Of a stretch of 64,000 bases of DNA, positions 53,101 through 61,447 are shown piece after piece. Numbering within the stretch: position 1 is the first letter of the stretch; each line of letters starts with the position of its first letter. The DNA is taken from contig JAWKUN010000004.1 in the NCBI GenBank assembly GCA_041398565.1, forward strand, positions 1,116,001-1,180,000. Reading direction: 5' to 3'. This DNA comes from DATGPD01 sp041398565 (GTDB lineage: Bacteria > Planctomycetota > UBA1135 > UBA2386). The position numbers and the translations under genes are program-made. The notes under the pieces were generated by a model. That model did no database searches, was not told where the DNA came from, and worked only from the letters and a program-made list of their open reading frames with translations.

Positions 53101-53180
53101 ACGTCGTGGCCGACCCCAACGGGGCGCTGCTCAACGTCGTCGCCTTCAGCGACGGGCTCCTGATGGTGCTCGGAAGCTAG
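50103..53180 (+). CDS. Secreted protein with 17 'ELWxSDGTxAGT' repeats and planctomycete C-terminal domain
   Basis: 1025 residues from the ATG at 50103. A hydrophobic N-terminal segment (LAGAVLAFWTAMTATVPL) is the likely signal. Then about 17 units of roughly 45-60 residues follow, each with a core like ELWVSDGTPAGTRLV followed by a line like VGNRVYFSA; variants include ELFVTDGTLPGT, ALWMSDGTAAGT and EPWITDGSS. These repeats are known from large bacterial surface proteins and probably form beta-propellers or solenoids. The last 130 residues begin YGLGCAGTGGRVPAIAGRG, the shared C-terminal domain. It starts 79 bases after the kinase gene in the same direction. Confidence 0.85.
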   Translation: MIHSPAPAPRLAGAVLAFWTAMTATVPLPGQSILRDLKLPPGTTDAGLDVQAGVAVGGVAYFAATDRFGQELWRSDGTLAGTRRVKDIRVGNLGADIRDLTAVGNRVYFSAFSDGYGRELWVSDGTPAGTRLVLDIDTTFGTSGNPFNLFAFQGKVYFSAGSTSGALWMSDGTAAGTGAIASIYPQETPVVAGGVFYFSAVATGIGWELWKSDGTSNGTVLVSDIVLGSGGSTPRDLAVAGSRVFFEADGATGTGRELWVSDGTAAGTRLVADIRPGTSPSQIGQIVAVDNSVVVFVADDGVSGAEVWRSDGTVAGTFLLRDIAPGATASSPNELIAFGGRVLFHASSPSLGDELWVTDGTVAGTQALDLNPGAASSAPRDLARALGGVVFSATHPIAGSELWVSDGTLAGTRVVTDGGPNAAGSPGGFTALGSRMVYHYSTGLPGGARPTFVSDGTLAGTHRIDPSAAADDSDPVGFVRLGNRALFGAQGEGVGAEPWITDGSSVSALDVIPGTGSTSPTGAVAWNGAIWFQGYDPVVGRGRELFVTDGTLPGTRLAVETNPTGHGNPEQLTPAGNRLFFVASTDTVAGELFVTDGTQAGTTLFDLRPGLTSNPQELTAVGNRVFLAANDGSNGIELWVSDGTQAGTRMLEINAGVASTSPRELVALAGRLFFVGSVPGAGFELCVSDGTPAGTGLFLDINPGTGNSGVASLTTAGNRLYFLARSTSSSSLQLWTSDGTTAGTRPVSNLANPDYDGAMVGTAGGRLYFVAVQRPSPSHGRELWTSDGTVAGTHEVVDLMSGAGDGPVAGSLYVIPGTEVAMFAGSDGGDGLQWWVSDGTAGNTLQLGRIGKQTGSGAVTLGDKIVLGTDLVFAGDDGILGREPWVLSLLGTDRAFASAYGLGCAGTGGRVPAIAGRGLPSLGNGAFGAELRQARPISAAALQLSAASHNLPLSATCRLLVASPFVSAPPVPTDGAGAGFTPLPVPFDSALLGCRLFGQYVVADPNGALLNVVAFSDGLLMVLGS

Positions 53181-53205
53181 AGCGGCCGGGCTCCGACACG
53201 CGCGG

Positions 53206-54741
53206 CTATTCGCCGCGGTCGCTGCCGACGCCCAAGACCACGTCGGCGGCGCTCTTGCTGCCCTTGATCTCGCGCGTCGCCGCCTCCTTGCCGTCGTACG
53301 TCAGCAGGCGCGGCTTGCCCTTCTCACGCGTCTCGATGTGCACGGGGCGTTTCCACAGCGCGTGCACGCCCTTGAGCGTCTGCAGCGCATGCTCGAACAA
53401 CAGGTCGGTGCCGTGCCACTCGTGGAACAGGTACAGCTCGCCGCGGTTCTTGTGGTTGGCATCCGCGACGTAGATGATCGGTTGGCCGAAGTTGGTGAGC
53501 GCGTCCAGGAGCTGCGTCTTCACCTTGGTGTAGTCGCGGTCGACGATCACGTGCTCGCCGGTCTGCGGGTTCATCCCCCACACGAACAGCTTCTGGTCCT
53601 CGGCGAACTCGGGCGTGATGAACTCGTCGATGAACGAGACGTCGTTGTAGATCTTGCGGACGTCGAACACCTTCTGCCGGCCCAGCCCGGCACCGTTGTC
53701 CCAGCGCCGGCGGAGCTCCGGGTCGTCGCAGCGCTCGAACTCGATGCCGAACTTGCCCTTGTTCCAGCGGTCCTCGATGTCGCGGAACAGCTCGACCCCG
53801 ATCTTGTACGGGTTGATCTGCCCCGGCGCCGTCGCCAGCGTGCCTGCATGCGAGTCGCAGTAGTTGACGATCTCGGTGGCGTCGCACAGATGCCGGGTCA
53901 TGAGGGTCGAGTGCCAGAACACGGCCCAGCCCTCGTTCATGATCTTGGTCATGCCCTGCGGCGCGAAGTAGTAGGCCTCCTCGCGCAGCATCGCCAACAC
54001 GTCCTGCTCCCAGGTGTCGAGCGGCGCGTGGTCGAGCAAGAACTTCAGAACGTCGCGCACCGGACGGGTGGGGAAGAAACCCTGCCGCTTGTCGGAGTCC
54101 TGCTTCTCCTGGGTCTGCCGCGCCAGGAAGTCCGGCGGGTTGATGTAGCGGTCCATGTAGTCCTTCGCCGCGATCTTGTGCGGCGCCGTCGGCGCCAGCT
54201 CTGCCGGCTTCTTCGGCACCACCGAGCCGCGATCGATGAACGGACCGTAGGGATCGATCAGGTTGTCGAGCGACAGGACGACGTCGATGTAGTCCTCGAC
54301 CCGGGCGACGCCGTAGCGATCCATGTAGCGGCGCGCCCGCGCACCGTGGTTCGCCATGACGTCCATCATCTTGCGCGACGTCTTGCTGAACCACAGGTTG
54401 TTCTTGAAGAAGTCGCAGTGGCCGTAGACGTGCGCCATCACCAGCTTCTGCTCGGTGACGGAGTTGCTGCGCATCAGGTACGCGTAGCAGGGGTCGTTGT
54501 TGATGACCAACTCGTAGATCTTGGAGAGGCCGTAGCTGTAGCTCTTGCTCAGCTGCTCGTACTCCATGCCGAAGCGCCAGTGCGGGTAGCGCGTCGGGAA
54601 TCCGCCGTAGGCGGCGATCATGTTGAGCTGGTCGTAGTCGACCAGCTCGAAGATCACCTCGTAGAAGTCGAGCCCGTAGCGCCTGGCCAGCTCGCGCGTC
54701 TCGTCGCGGATCTTGGCGAGTTCGGGGGTGAGGTTGCCCAT
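53206..54741 (-). CDS. spoVR: SpoVR family protein
   Basis: 511 residues, the usual length. It has family blocks YGLDFYEVIFELVDYDQLN, IAAYGGFPTRYPHWRFGMEY, VMAHVYGHCDFFKNN, MNEGWAVFWHS, INPYKIGVELFRDIEDRWN and GQPIIYVADANHKNRGELYL. SpoVR-family proteins are linked to spore cortex in Bacillus and to stress survival elsewhere; the biochemistry is not settled. It begins 1 base after the DUF444 stop, so translation is probably coupled. It is the last gene of the prkA-DUF444-spoVR unit. Confidence 0.95.
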   Translation of the reverse strand: MGNLTPELAKIRDETRELARRYGLDFYEVIFELVDYDQLNMIAAYGGFPTRYPHWRFGMEYEQLSKSYSYGLSKIYELVINNDPCYAYLMRSNSVTEQKLVMAHVYGHCDFFKNNLWFSKTSRKMMDVMANHGARARRYMDRYGVARVEDYIDVVLSLDNLIDPYGPFIDRGSVVPKKPAELAPTAPHKIAAKDYMDRYINPPDFLARQTQEKQDSDKRQGFFPTRPVRDVLKFLLDHAPLDTWEQDVLAMLREEAYYFAPQGMTKIMNEGWAVFWHSTLMTRHLCDATEIVNYCDSHAGTLATAPGQINPYKIGVELFRDIEDRWNKGKFGIEFERCDDPELRRRWDNGAGLGRQKVFDVRKIYNDVSFIDEFITPEFAEDQKLFVWGMNPQTGEHVIVDRDYTKVKTQLLDALTNFGQPIIYVADANHKNRGELYLFHEWHGTDLLFEHALQTLKGVHALWKRPVHIETREKGKPRLLTYDGKEAATREIKGSKSAADVVLGVGSDRGE

Positions 54742-54742
54742 G

Positions 54743-55840
54743 TCAACGCCCCTTGCCCAAGAAGCACTTGATCGACGGCAGGATGCCGTCGCGGTCCGGG
54801 ATCTCGCTGGTCACCACCTTGTCGTGGGCCTTGAACGCCCGATCGAGGTCTTTCTTGAACTGGCCCGACCCGTAGGCGCTCTTCACCTGGCCGTAGCAGA
54901 ACTGGTTGCACGCCGGCAGCAGGTTGTTCTGCATGAGGTCGACGCAGCGCTCCGTGTCGCGCGACGACCAGTTGTCGCCGTCGCTGAAGTGGAAGGGGTA
55001 GATGTTCCACTGCGCCGGCGGGTACTTCTCGTTGATCAGGCGCAGGCAGAGCTCGTAGGCCGAGCTGATCTTGGTGCCGCCCGACTCGCGCAGGTGGAAG
55101 AACGTGTGCTGGTCGACGAGGTGCGCCACCGCGTCGTGCACGATGTAGTGGACTTCGAGGTTCTTGTATTGGTGGCGCAGCCAGGTGTCGATCCAGAACG
55201 CTTCGATGCGCACGATCTCCTTCTGCTCGCGCCCCATCGAGCCGGACACGTCCATCATGTAGACGATCACGGCGTTCGCCTGCTGCACCTCGCGCGTGAC
55301 CATGCTGCGGTAGCGGAGGTCGTCCTTGATCGGCACCACGAGCGGATTGCCCGGATCGTAGGTCCCGGACGCGATCTGTCGCTTGAGCGCGGCGCGGAAG
55401 GTGCGCTTGAAGTGGCGCAGCGACTGCGGCCCGGTACGGGCGATGCCCGAGAAGCGCCCCGCCGGCGACTTGATCGCCTGCGCGCCACGCGGCTCGATGT
55501 TGGGCAGCTCCAGCTCGTCGCCGAGGATCTTGGCCAGGTCCTCGAGCGAGACGTCGACCTCGAGCACGTGCTTGCCGGCCTGTTCGCCGGCCTCGCCCTG
55601 GCCGGGACCGTTGGGATCGAGCGGCTGACCGTTCTCGCCCTCGCCTTGACCGACGCCGCCTTCGGGGTTCTCTCCGAAGCGGAACTTGGGCAGGCGGATC
55701 TGCGGCAGCGGGATGCTGACGTAGCGCTTGCCCTGCTTGCCGATCATCTCGCCGGACGTGACGAAGCGGCGCAGGTCCTGCTTGATGCGGCCACGGACGA
55801 TGTCGCGGAACCGCGTGTGATCCTGATCGATCTTGCGCAC
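54743..55840 (-). CDS. YeaH/YhbH-family DUF444 protein with VWA domain
   Basis: 365 residues from the GTG at 55838-55840. The N-terminus (IDQDHTRFRDIVRGRIKQDL) is basic and typical of YeaH/YhbH. A Gly/Gln/Glu-rich linker sits at about 65-95. The von Willebrand A-type part has VIVYMMDVSGSMG, a MIDAS-like metal site, followed by HYIVHDAVAHLVDQHTFFHL and SGGTKISSAYELC. In E. coli, YeaH works with the YeaG/PrkA kinase under nutrient stress. It lies 22 bases after prkA and 1 base before spoVR. Confidence 0.94.
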   Translation of the reverse strand: MRKIDQDHTRFRDIVRGRIKQDLRRFVTSGEMIGKQGKRYVSIPLPQIRLPKFRFGENPEGGVGQGEGENGQPLDPNGPGQGEAGEQAGKHVLEVDVSLEDLAKILGDELELPNIEPRGAQAIKSPAGRFSGIARTGPQSLRHFKRTFRAALKRQIASGTYDPGNPLVVPIKDDLRYRSMVTREVQQANAVIVYMMDVSGSMGREQKEIVRIEAFWIDTWLRHQYKNLEVHYIVHDAVAHLVDQHTFFHLRESGGTKISSAYELCLRLINEKYPPAQWNIYPFHFSDGDNWSSRDTERCVDLMQNNLLPACNQFCYGQVKSAYGSGQFKKDLDRAFKAHDKVVTSEIPDRDGILPSIKCFLGKGR

Positions 55841-55862
55841 GAATGCCTCGGCAGCCGAGCTC

Positions 55863-57911
<2,049 letters not shown>

Positions 57912-58178
57912 TCTTGTCTGTCTCTCTGTCGTCCGGCCCGCTGGGGACCTGTCCATGTCAAGGATCGAACAGAATACCTCTAGTACATGAGCGGTCGGGA
58001 GGAAACTCGCGGACCGAAGTTCGCGCGCTCACCGTGAACTGAGGCGCGCGCAAGCACCCGAAGGGGCGTGCCGAAGCGAGTCGCGCAGGCCACGTCGAGG
58101 ATCGGTCGAACCAGAGAGCCGGATGGCTTCGGCCTCTCACCCGACGCGGCCGGCGCCGCAACCAACGGCTCGGTTGCC

Positions 58179-58329
58179 GTCGGCGCTTCGCGCCGATCAG
58201 AGAGGCGCCCGGCCGCTGTGTTGCTGGGGCTTCCAGTGCTGCTCGGGCGTGGCGAACCCGGCACCGTCACGAATTGCACGCCCTGGAGATTCCGCGCGCG
58301 CCGCGACGATTCGCAGCACTTGCAGCCCA
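58179..58329. repeat. Direct repeat, copy 1 (about 151 bp)
   Basis: Begins with the small hairpin TCGGCGC-TTC-GCGCCGA (58180-58196). Bases 58224-58329 (106 bp) are identical to 58407-58512. It includes GAATTGCACGCCCTGGAGAT. Confidence 0.85.
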
Positions 58330-58359
58330 TCGCAGCCTGCGGCCGCACCAGAGGTGCGA

Positions 58360-58512
58360 GTCGGCGCTGCGCGCCGACCAGAGAGGGCCGCAGGCCGCTC
58401 TATTGCCTGGGGCTTCCAGTGCTGCTCGGGCGTGGCGAACCCGGCACCGTCACGAATTGCACGCCCTGGAGATTCCGCGCGCGCCGCGACGATTCGCAGC
58501 ACTTGCAGCCCA
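58360..58512. repeat. Direct repeat, copy 2 (about 153 bp)
   Basis: Same element, 181-183 bases downstream of copy 1. The leading hairpin keeps its stem while the loop changes (TCGGCGC-TGC-GCGCCGA, 58361-58377). A short diverged stretch and then 106 identical bases follow. Confidence 0.85.
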
Positions 58513-58607
58513 GAGCGCGTCGCGGCGTGCGGTCGCCAGGAGCTCCCGGTGGGCAGTCGACGAATCGCGGGCTAGATCCTCGCGACCCGCCTGCCTACCG
58601 TGCACAC

Positions 58608-59621
58608 ATGCTTCGTCTGCCCGCGCCCCGCGCGCTCGCCGCGCTCCTCGCCCTGCCGCTGTGCGCTCTGACGGCGTGTGGCACCGGCGAGACGACGCCC
58701 TTCGACGGCGAGAGGGCGATGGCGCACGTGCAGTTCCTGTACAAGTTCGGGCCCCGGCCGGCAGGCTCGCGCGCGCTCACCCAGGCCGCGGACTACATCC
58801 AGAAGACGCTCACCGACCTGGGCCTGAAGCCGCAGGTCCAACGCTGGCGCGAGGAGACCTACAAGCTCGACTTGCAGAACATCTGGGTGCAGATCGACGG
58901 CGAGGACCCCGAGAACGGTCCCATCCTGGCGATCGGAGCCCACTACGACACCAAGAACTGCCAGGGGCACCCCGAGCCGGGACAGAACTTCGCCTTCCAC
59001 GGCTCGATCGACGGCACCGGCGGGCCGGCGGTCCTGCTCGAACTCGCCCGCCAGCTCAAAGACCGCAAGACGAAACCCAACATCTGGCTCGTCTGGCTGG
59101 ACGGCGAGGAGAACGTCGAGTTCGAGTGGACCGACGACGAGAAGGCACTGTTCGGGAGCCGCCACTTCGTCAAGGAGATGGCCGACGACAAGACCCGGTT
59201 CCCCAAGGGCCTCAACAGCCGCATGCGGGCGATGATCCTGCTCGATCTCGTCGGCGACAAGAACCCGAAAGTCGACCGCGACACCTACAGCAACTCGGAG
59301 CTGCTCGAGGTCTTCGGCGACACCGCCAAGCGCATGCGCGAGTCGGCTCGGATGTTCGAGACCACGTCGGGGATCAAGGACGACCACCTGGCCTTCATCC
59401 GCTACGGCGTGGCGTCGATCAACCTCATCGACTTCGCCTACCGCATCCCGCAGGAGCGAGCCCGCAAGGGGGAGACCGCGCCGACCGATTCGCGCTACGT
59501 GCAGTGGTGGCACACGGAGCGCGACAACCCCGAGCAGATGTCGCCCTTCGGTCTCAAGTTCTTCGGCGACCTCGTGCTGCTGGCTCTACCCGAGATCGAG
59601 AAGCGCTTCTTCGGCAAGTGA
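58608..59621 (+). CDS. M28-family lipoprotein, glutaminyl-peptide cyclotransferase-like (copy 1)
   Basis: 337 residues from the ATG at 58608. Lipobox LTAC gives Cys24, so a membrane lipoprotein. The fold is M28/glutaminyl cyclase: GAHYDTK (His112), GSIDGTGG (Asp135, zinc), WLDGEENVEFEW (Glu167/168), FGSRHFVKEM, LLDLVGDKNP and QWWHTERD (His, zinc). The GEE...FEW...LFGSRH pattern is closer to glutaminyl cyclases than to aminopeptidases. These enzymes turn N-terminal Gln into pyroglutamate; peptidase activity cannot be excluded. Its stop overlaps the next gene's ATG by 1 base (TGATG). Confidence 0.88.
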   Translation: MLRLPAPRALAALLALPLCALTACGTGETTPFDGERAMAHVQFLYKFGPRPAGSRALTQAADYIQKTLTDLGLKPQVQRWREETYKLDLQNIWVQIDGEDPENGPILAIGAHYDTKNCQGHPEPGQNFAFHGSIDGTGGPAVLLELARQLKDRKTKPNIWLVWLDGEENVEFEWTDDEKALFGSRHFVKEMADDKTRFPKGLNSRMRAMILLDLVGDKNPKVDRDTYSNSELLEVFGDTAKRMRESARMFETTSGIKDDHLAFIRYGVASINLIDFAYRIPQERARKGETAPTDSRYVQWWHTERDNPEQMSPFGLKFFGDLVLLALPEIEKRFFGK

Positions 59622-60607
59622 TGCGAGCGACCGCCGCCCGCCGGAACGGCCGGCCTCGCATCTGGCCGTTCGTCGCCGCGTGCGGGGCGGCATGCACCCC
59701 GACCCAGCCGCCGCGCGACGCGACCCTGGCTCCGAACATGGCACTCCCCGCGGACCTCGGGCAACGCGCCTTCGCCCACGTCGAGCACGTCGTCGGCCTC
59801 GGCGAGCGCTTCCCGGGCAGCCCGGGCTGGGCCGAACAGATCGACTACATCCGGACGGCCCTGCGTGGCTACGGGCTCGAACCCGTTGTCGACCGCTGGA
59901 CCGACCGCCTCGAGGGCGTGACCTTCGCCAACGTGCGGGCCACGCTGCCGGGCACGACGAGCGCACGGCTCGTGCTCGGATGCCATCACGACACCAAGCG
60001 GTGTTCCGGACACCCGGACCCGGAGCACAACTTCCGCTTCGTCGGCGCCAACGACGGCGGCAGCGGAGTCGGCCTGCTCCTGGCGCTGGCCGAGGCCCTG
60101 GCCAAGGGGCCGCAGCGCCTGGCATCGATCGAGTTCGTGTTCTTCGACGGCGAGGAGAGCATGGAGTTCAAGTGGAACCACGCGCGCTCGCTCTTCGGCA
60201 GCAAGCGCTACGTGGCCGCGGAGCGCGCCCCTGGCACGGGACGGCACTGGACGTCGCCCATCCGCGCGATGCTGCTGCTCGACATGGTCGGTGCCGAGGA
60301 CCTGCAGCTCGACGACGACAGCAACTCCGACCGCACCCTGGCCACCATCCTGCGCAACGCCGCCTACGCCCGAGGCCACTCCGACCTTGCCCTGACCGAA
60401 CCCAACACCGTGACCGACGACCACCTCCCGTTCCTGGACGCCGGCGTCCCCGCAGCGGTGCTCATCGACCTTCGCAACAACCCGCAGTGGCACACGCCAC
60501 GCGATACCCTCGAGCACCTGTCGCCCCGCAGCCTGCAGCGGGTCGGCGAAATCGTGTGGACAGCGCTGCCGGAGATCGAGCGCTGCTTCTTCGCGGAGAA
60601 GCACTGA
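59621..60607 (+). CDS. M28-family lipoprotein, glutaminyl-peptide cyclotransferase-like (copy 2)
   Basis: 328 residues, a paralogue of the preceding gene. Possible lipidation Cys is 21 or 25 (VAAC, GAAC). Matching motifs are GCHHDTK (His122), GANDGGSG (Asp145), FFDGEESMEFKW (Glu178/179), LFGSKRYVA, LLDMVGAEDL and NPQWHTPRDTLEHLS. All five expected metal and catalytic positions appear kept. The two copies share the same layout with modest identity, so the duplication is old. It overlaps both neighbours by 1 base. Confidence 0.87.
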   Translation: MRATAARRNGRPRIWPFVAACGAACTPTQPPRDATLAPNMALPADLGQRAFAHVEHVVGLGERFPGSPGWAEQIDYIRTALRGYGLEPVVDRWTDRLEGVTFANVRATLPGTTSARLVLGCHHDTKRCSGHPDPEHNFRFVGANDGGSGVGLLLALAEALAKGPQRLASIEFVFFDGEESMEFKWNHARSLFGSKRYVAAERAPGTGRHWTSPIRAMLLLDMVGAEDLQLDDDSNSDRTLATILRNAAYARGHSDLALTEPNTVTDDHLPFLDAGVPAAVLIDLRNNPQWHTPRDTLEHLSPRSLQRVGEIVWTALPEIERCFFAEKH

Positions 60608-61404
60608 TGCCGGTCGCTGTGCGGGCGGGTCGCCGGCTCGGCTTCGAAGTGGATGGCGAAGGCCCGACTCTGGTGCTCGTGCCCGGCATCGGGTCGGGAC
60701 GCAAGCTGTTCGGCACTCTGCCGCGCCGGTTCGCCCGCGCCGGGTTCCGCTGCGTGACCTTCGACCCGGTCGGCGTACCGCCTTCCTCCGCACACGAGGA
60801 CGACCACGGCTACGACTTCGGCGTCGCGGCCGACGACCTGTGGACCGTGATCAGCGAGAGCGGCGCCGAGCGCGCCTGGCTGGTCGGCACCTCGCTCGGC
60901 GGCAAGGTGAGCCTGGCGGCCGCCGCCCGCCGGCCCGACCGCTGCCTCGGCTTGGCGCTCCTGGCGTCGGCCGCCGTGGTTCCGGCGCGCGCCCGACGCG
61001 TCTACCGCTACTTCGAGGCCGTCGCAGCGCGCATCGATGGCGACGACTTCGGCGCCCTGGTCGCGCCGTTCCTGTTCGGCAGCACCTTCCAGGCCACACG
61101 TCCTCAGCTGGTCGACGACATCGTCCGCGGCCTGCGCCCCGGGCCGGAAGTGCGCCGCCTCATGATCGCCCAAGCGCGGGGCCTACAGGAATTCGACGGG
61201 CAGGAGCTCGCGCGGGCGTGGCAGGGACCGACCCTGTGCATCGCTGGCGGCGAGGACACGCTGACCCCAGCCGCCGAGGTGCGCGCCACGGCGGCTCTCT
61301 GGCCATCGGCTCGCTACGTCGAGATCGCCGACGCCGGGCACTCGCTCTTGCTGGAGAGCGCGCGCGTCTTCGACGAGGTCGTCACCTTCGCCGGCTCGAC
61401 CTGA
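60607..61404 (+). CDS. Alpha/beta-fold hydrolase
   Basis: 265 residues, no signal peptide. The nucleophile elbow is VGTSLGGK (Ser96). The oxyanion strand is LVLVPGIGSG, the acid is in AGGEDTLTP, and the base is His245 in DAGHSLLLES. This complete triad fits the family of lactonases, esterases and peptidases; substrate unknown. It is the third gene of the M28 operon (1-base overlap, TGATG), so it may process a related product inside the cell. Confidence 0.88.
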   Translation: MPVAVRAGRRLGFEVDGEGPTLVLVPGIGSGRKLFGTLPRRFARAGFRCVTFDPVGVPPSSAHEDDHGYDFGVAADDLWTVISESGAERAWLVGTSLGGKVSLAAAARRPDRCLGLALLASAAVVPARARRVYRYFEAVAARIDGDDFGALVAPFLFGSTFQATRPQLVDDIVRGLRPGPEVRRLMIAQARGLQEFDGQELARAWQGPTLCIAGGEDTLTPAAEVRATAALWPSARYVEIADAGHSLLLESARVFDEVVTFAGST

Positions 61405-61405
61405 C

Positions 61406-61426
61406 CGAGTCGCGCGGATCGACTCG
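61406..61426. terminator. Hairpin between convergent genes
   Basis: CGAGTCG at 61406-61412 pairs with CGACTCG at 61420-61426 around a 7-nt loop, 2 bases past the hydrolase stop and 22 bases from the end of the convergent gene. Confidence 0.6.
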
Positions 61427-61447
61427 CCCCGAACCACTCGAGAAGGC

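Larger units (their letters stand above)
57912..58607. other. 696-bp divergent intergenic region holding a direct repeat
   Basis: Between prkA (minus) and the M28 operon (plus). The first 260 bases should hold the prkA promoter and show nothing definite. The rest carries two copies of an element of about 150 bp. Open frames run through both strands because of high GC, but none has coding support. Confidence 0.5.

Noticed and set aside
58179..58512. Possible CRISPR array or tandem-repeat locus
   Set aside because: Only two units, each about 150 bp, with no short spacers; not CRISPR-like. No cas gene is in the window.
58068..58607. N-terminal extension of the first M28 protein through the direct repeat
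   Set aside because: The lipoprotein signal at 58608 gives a clear start, and the upstream frame is made of the non-coding repeat.
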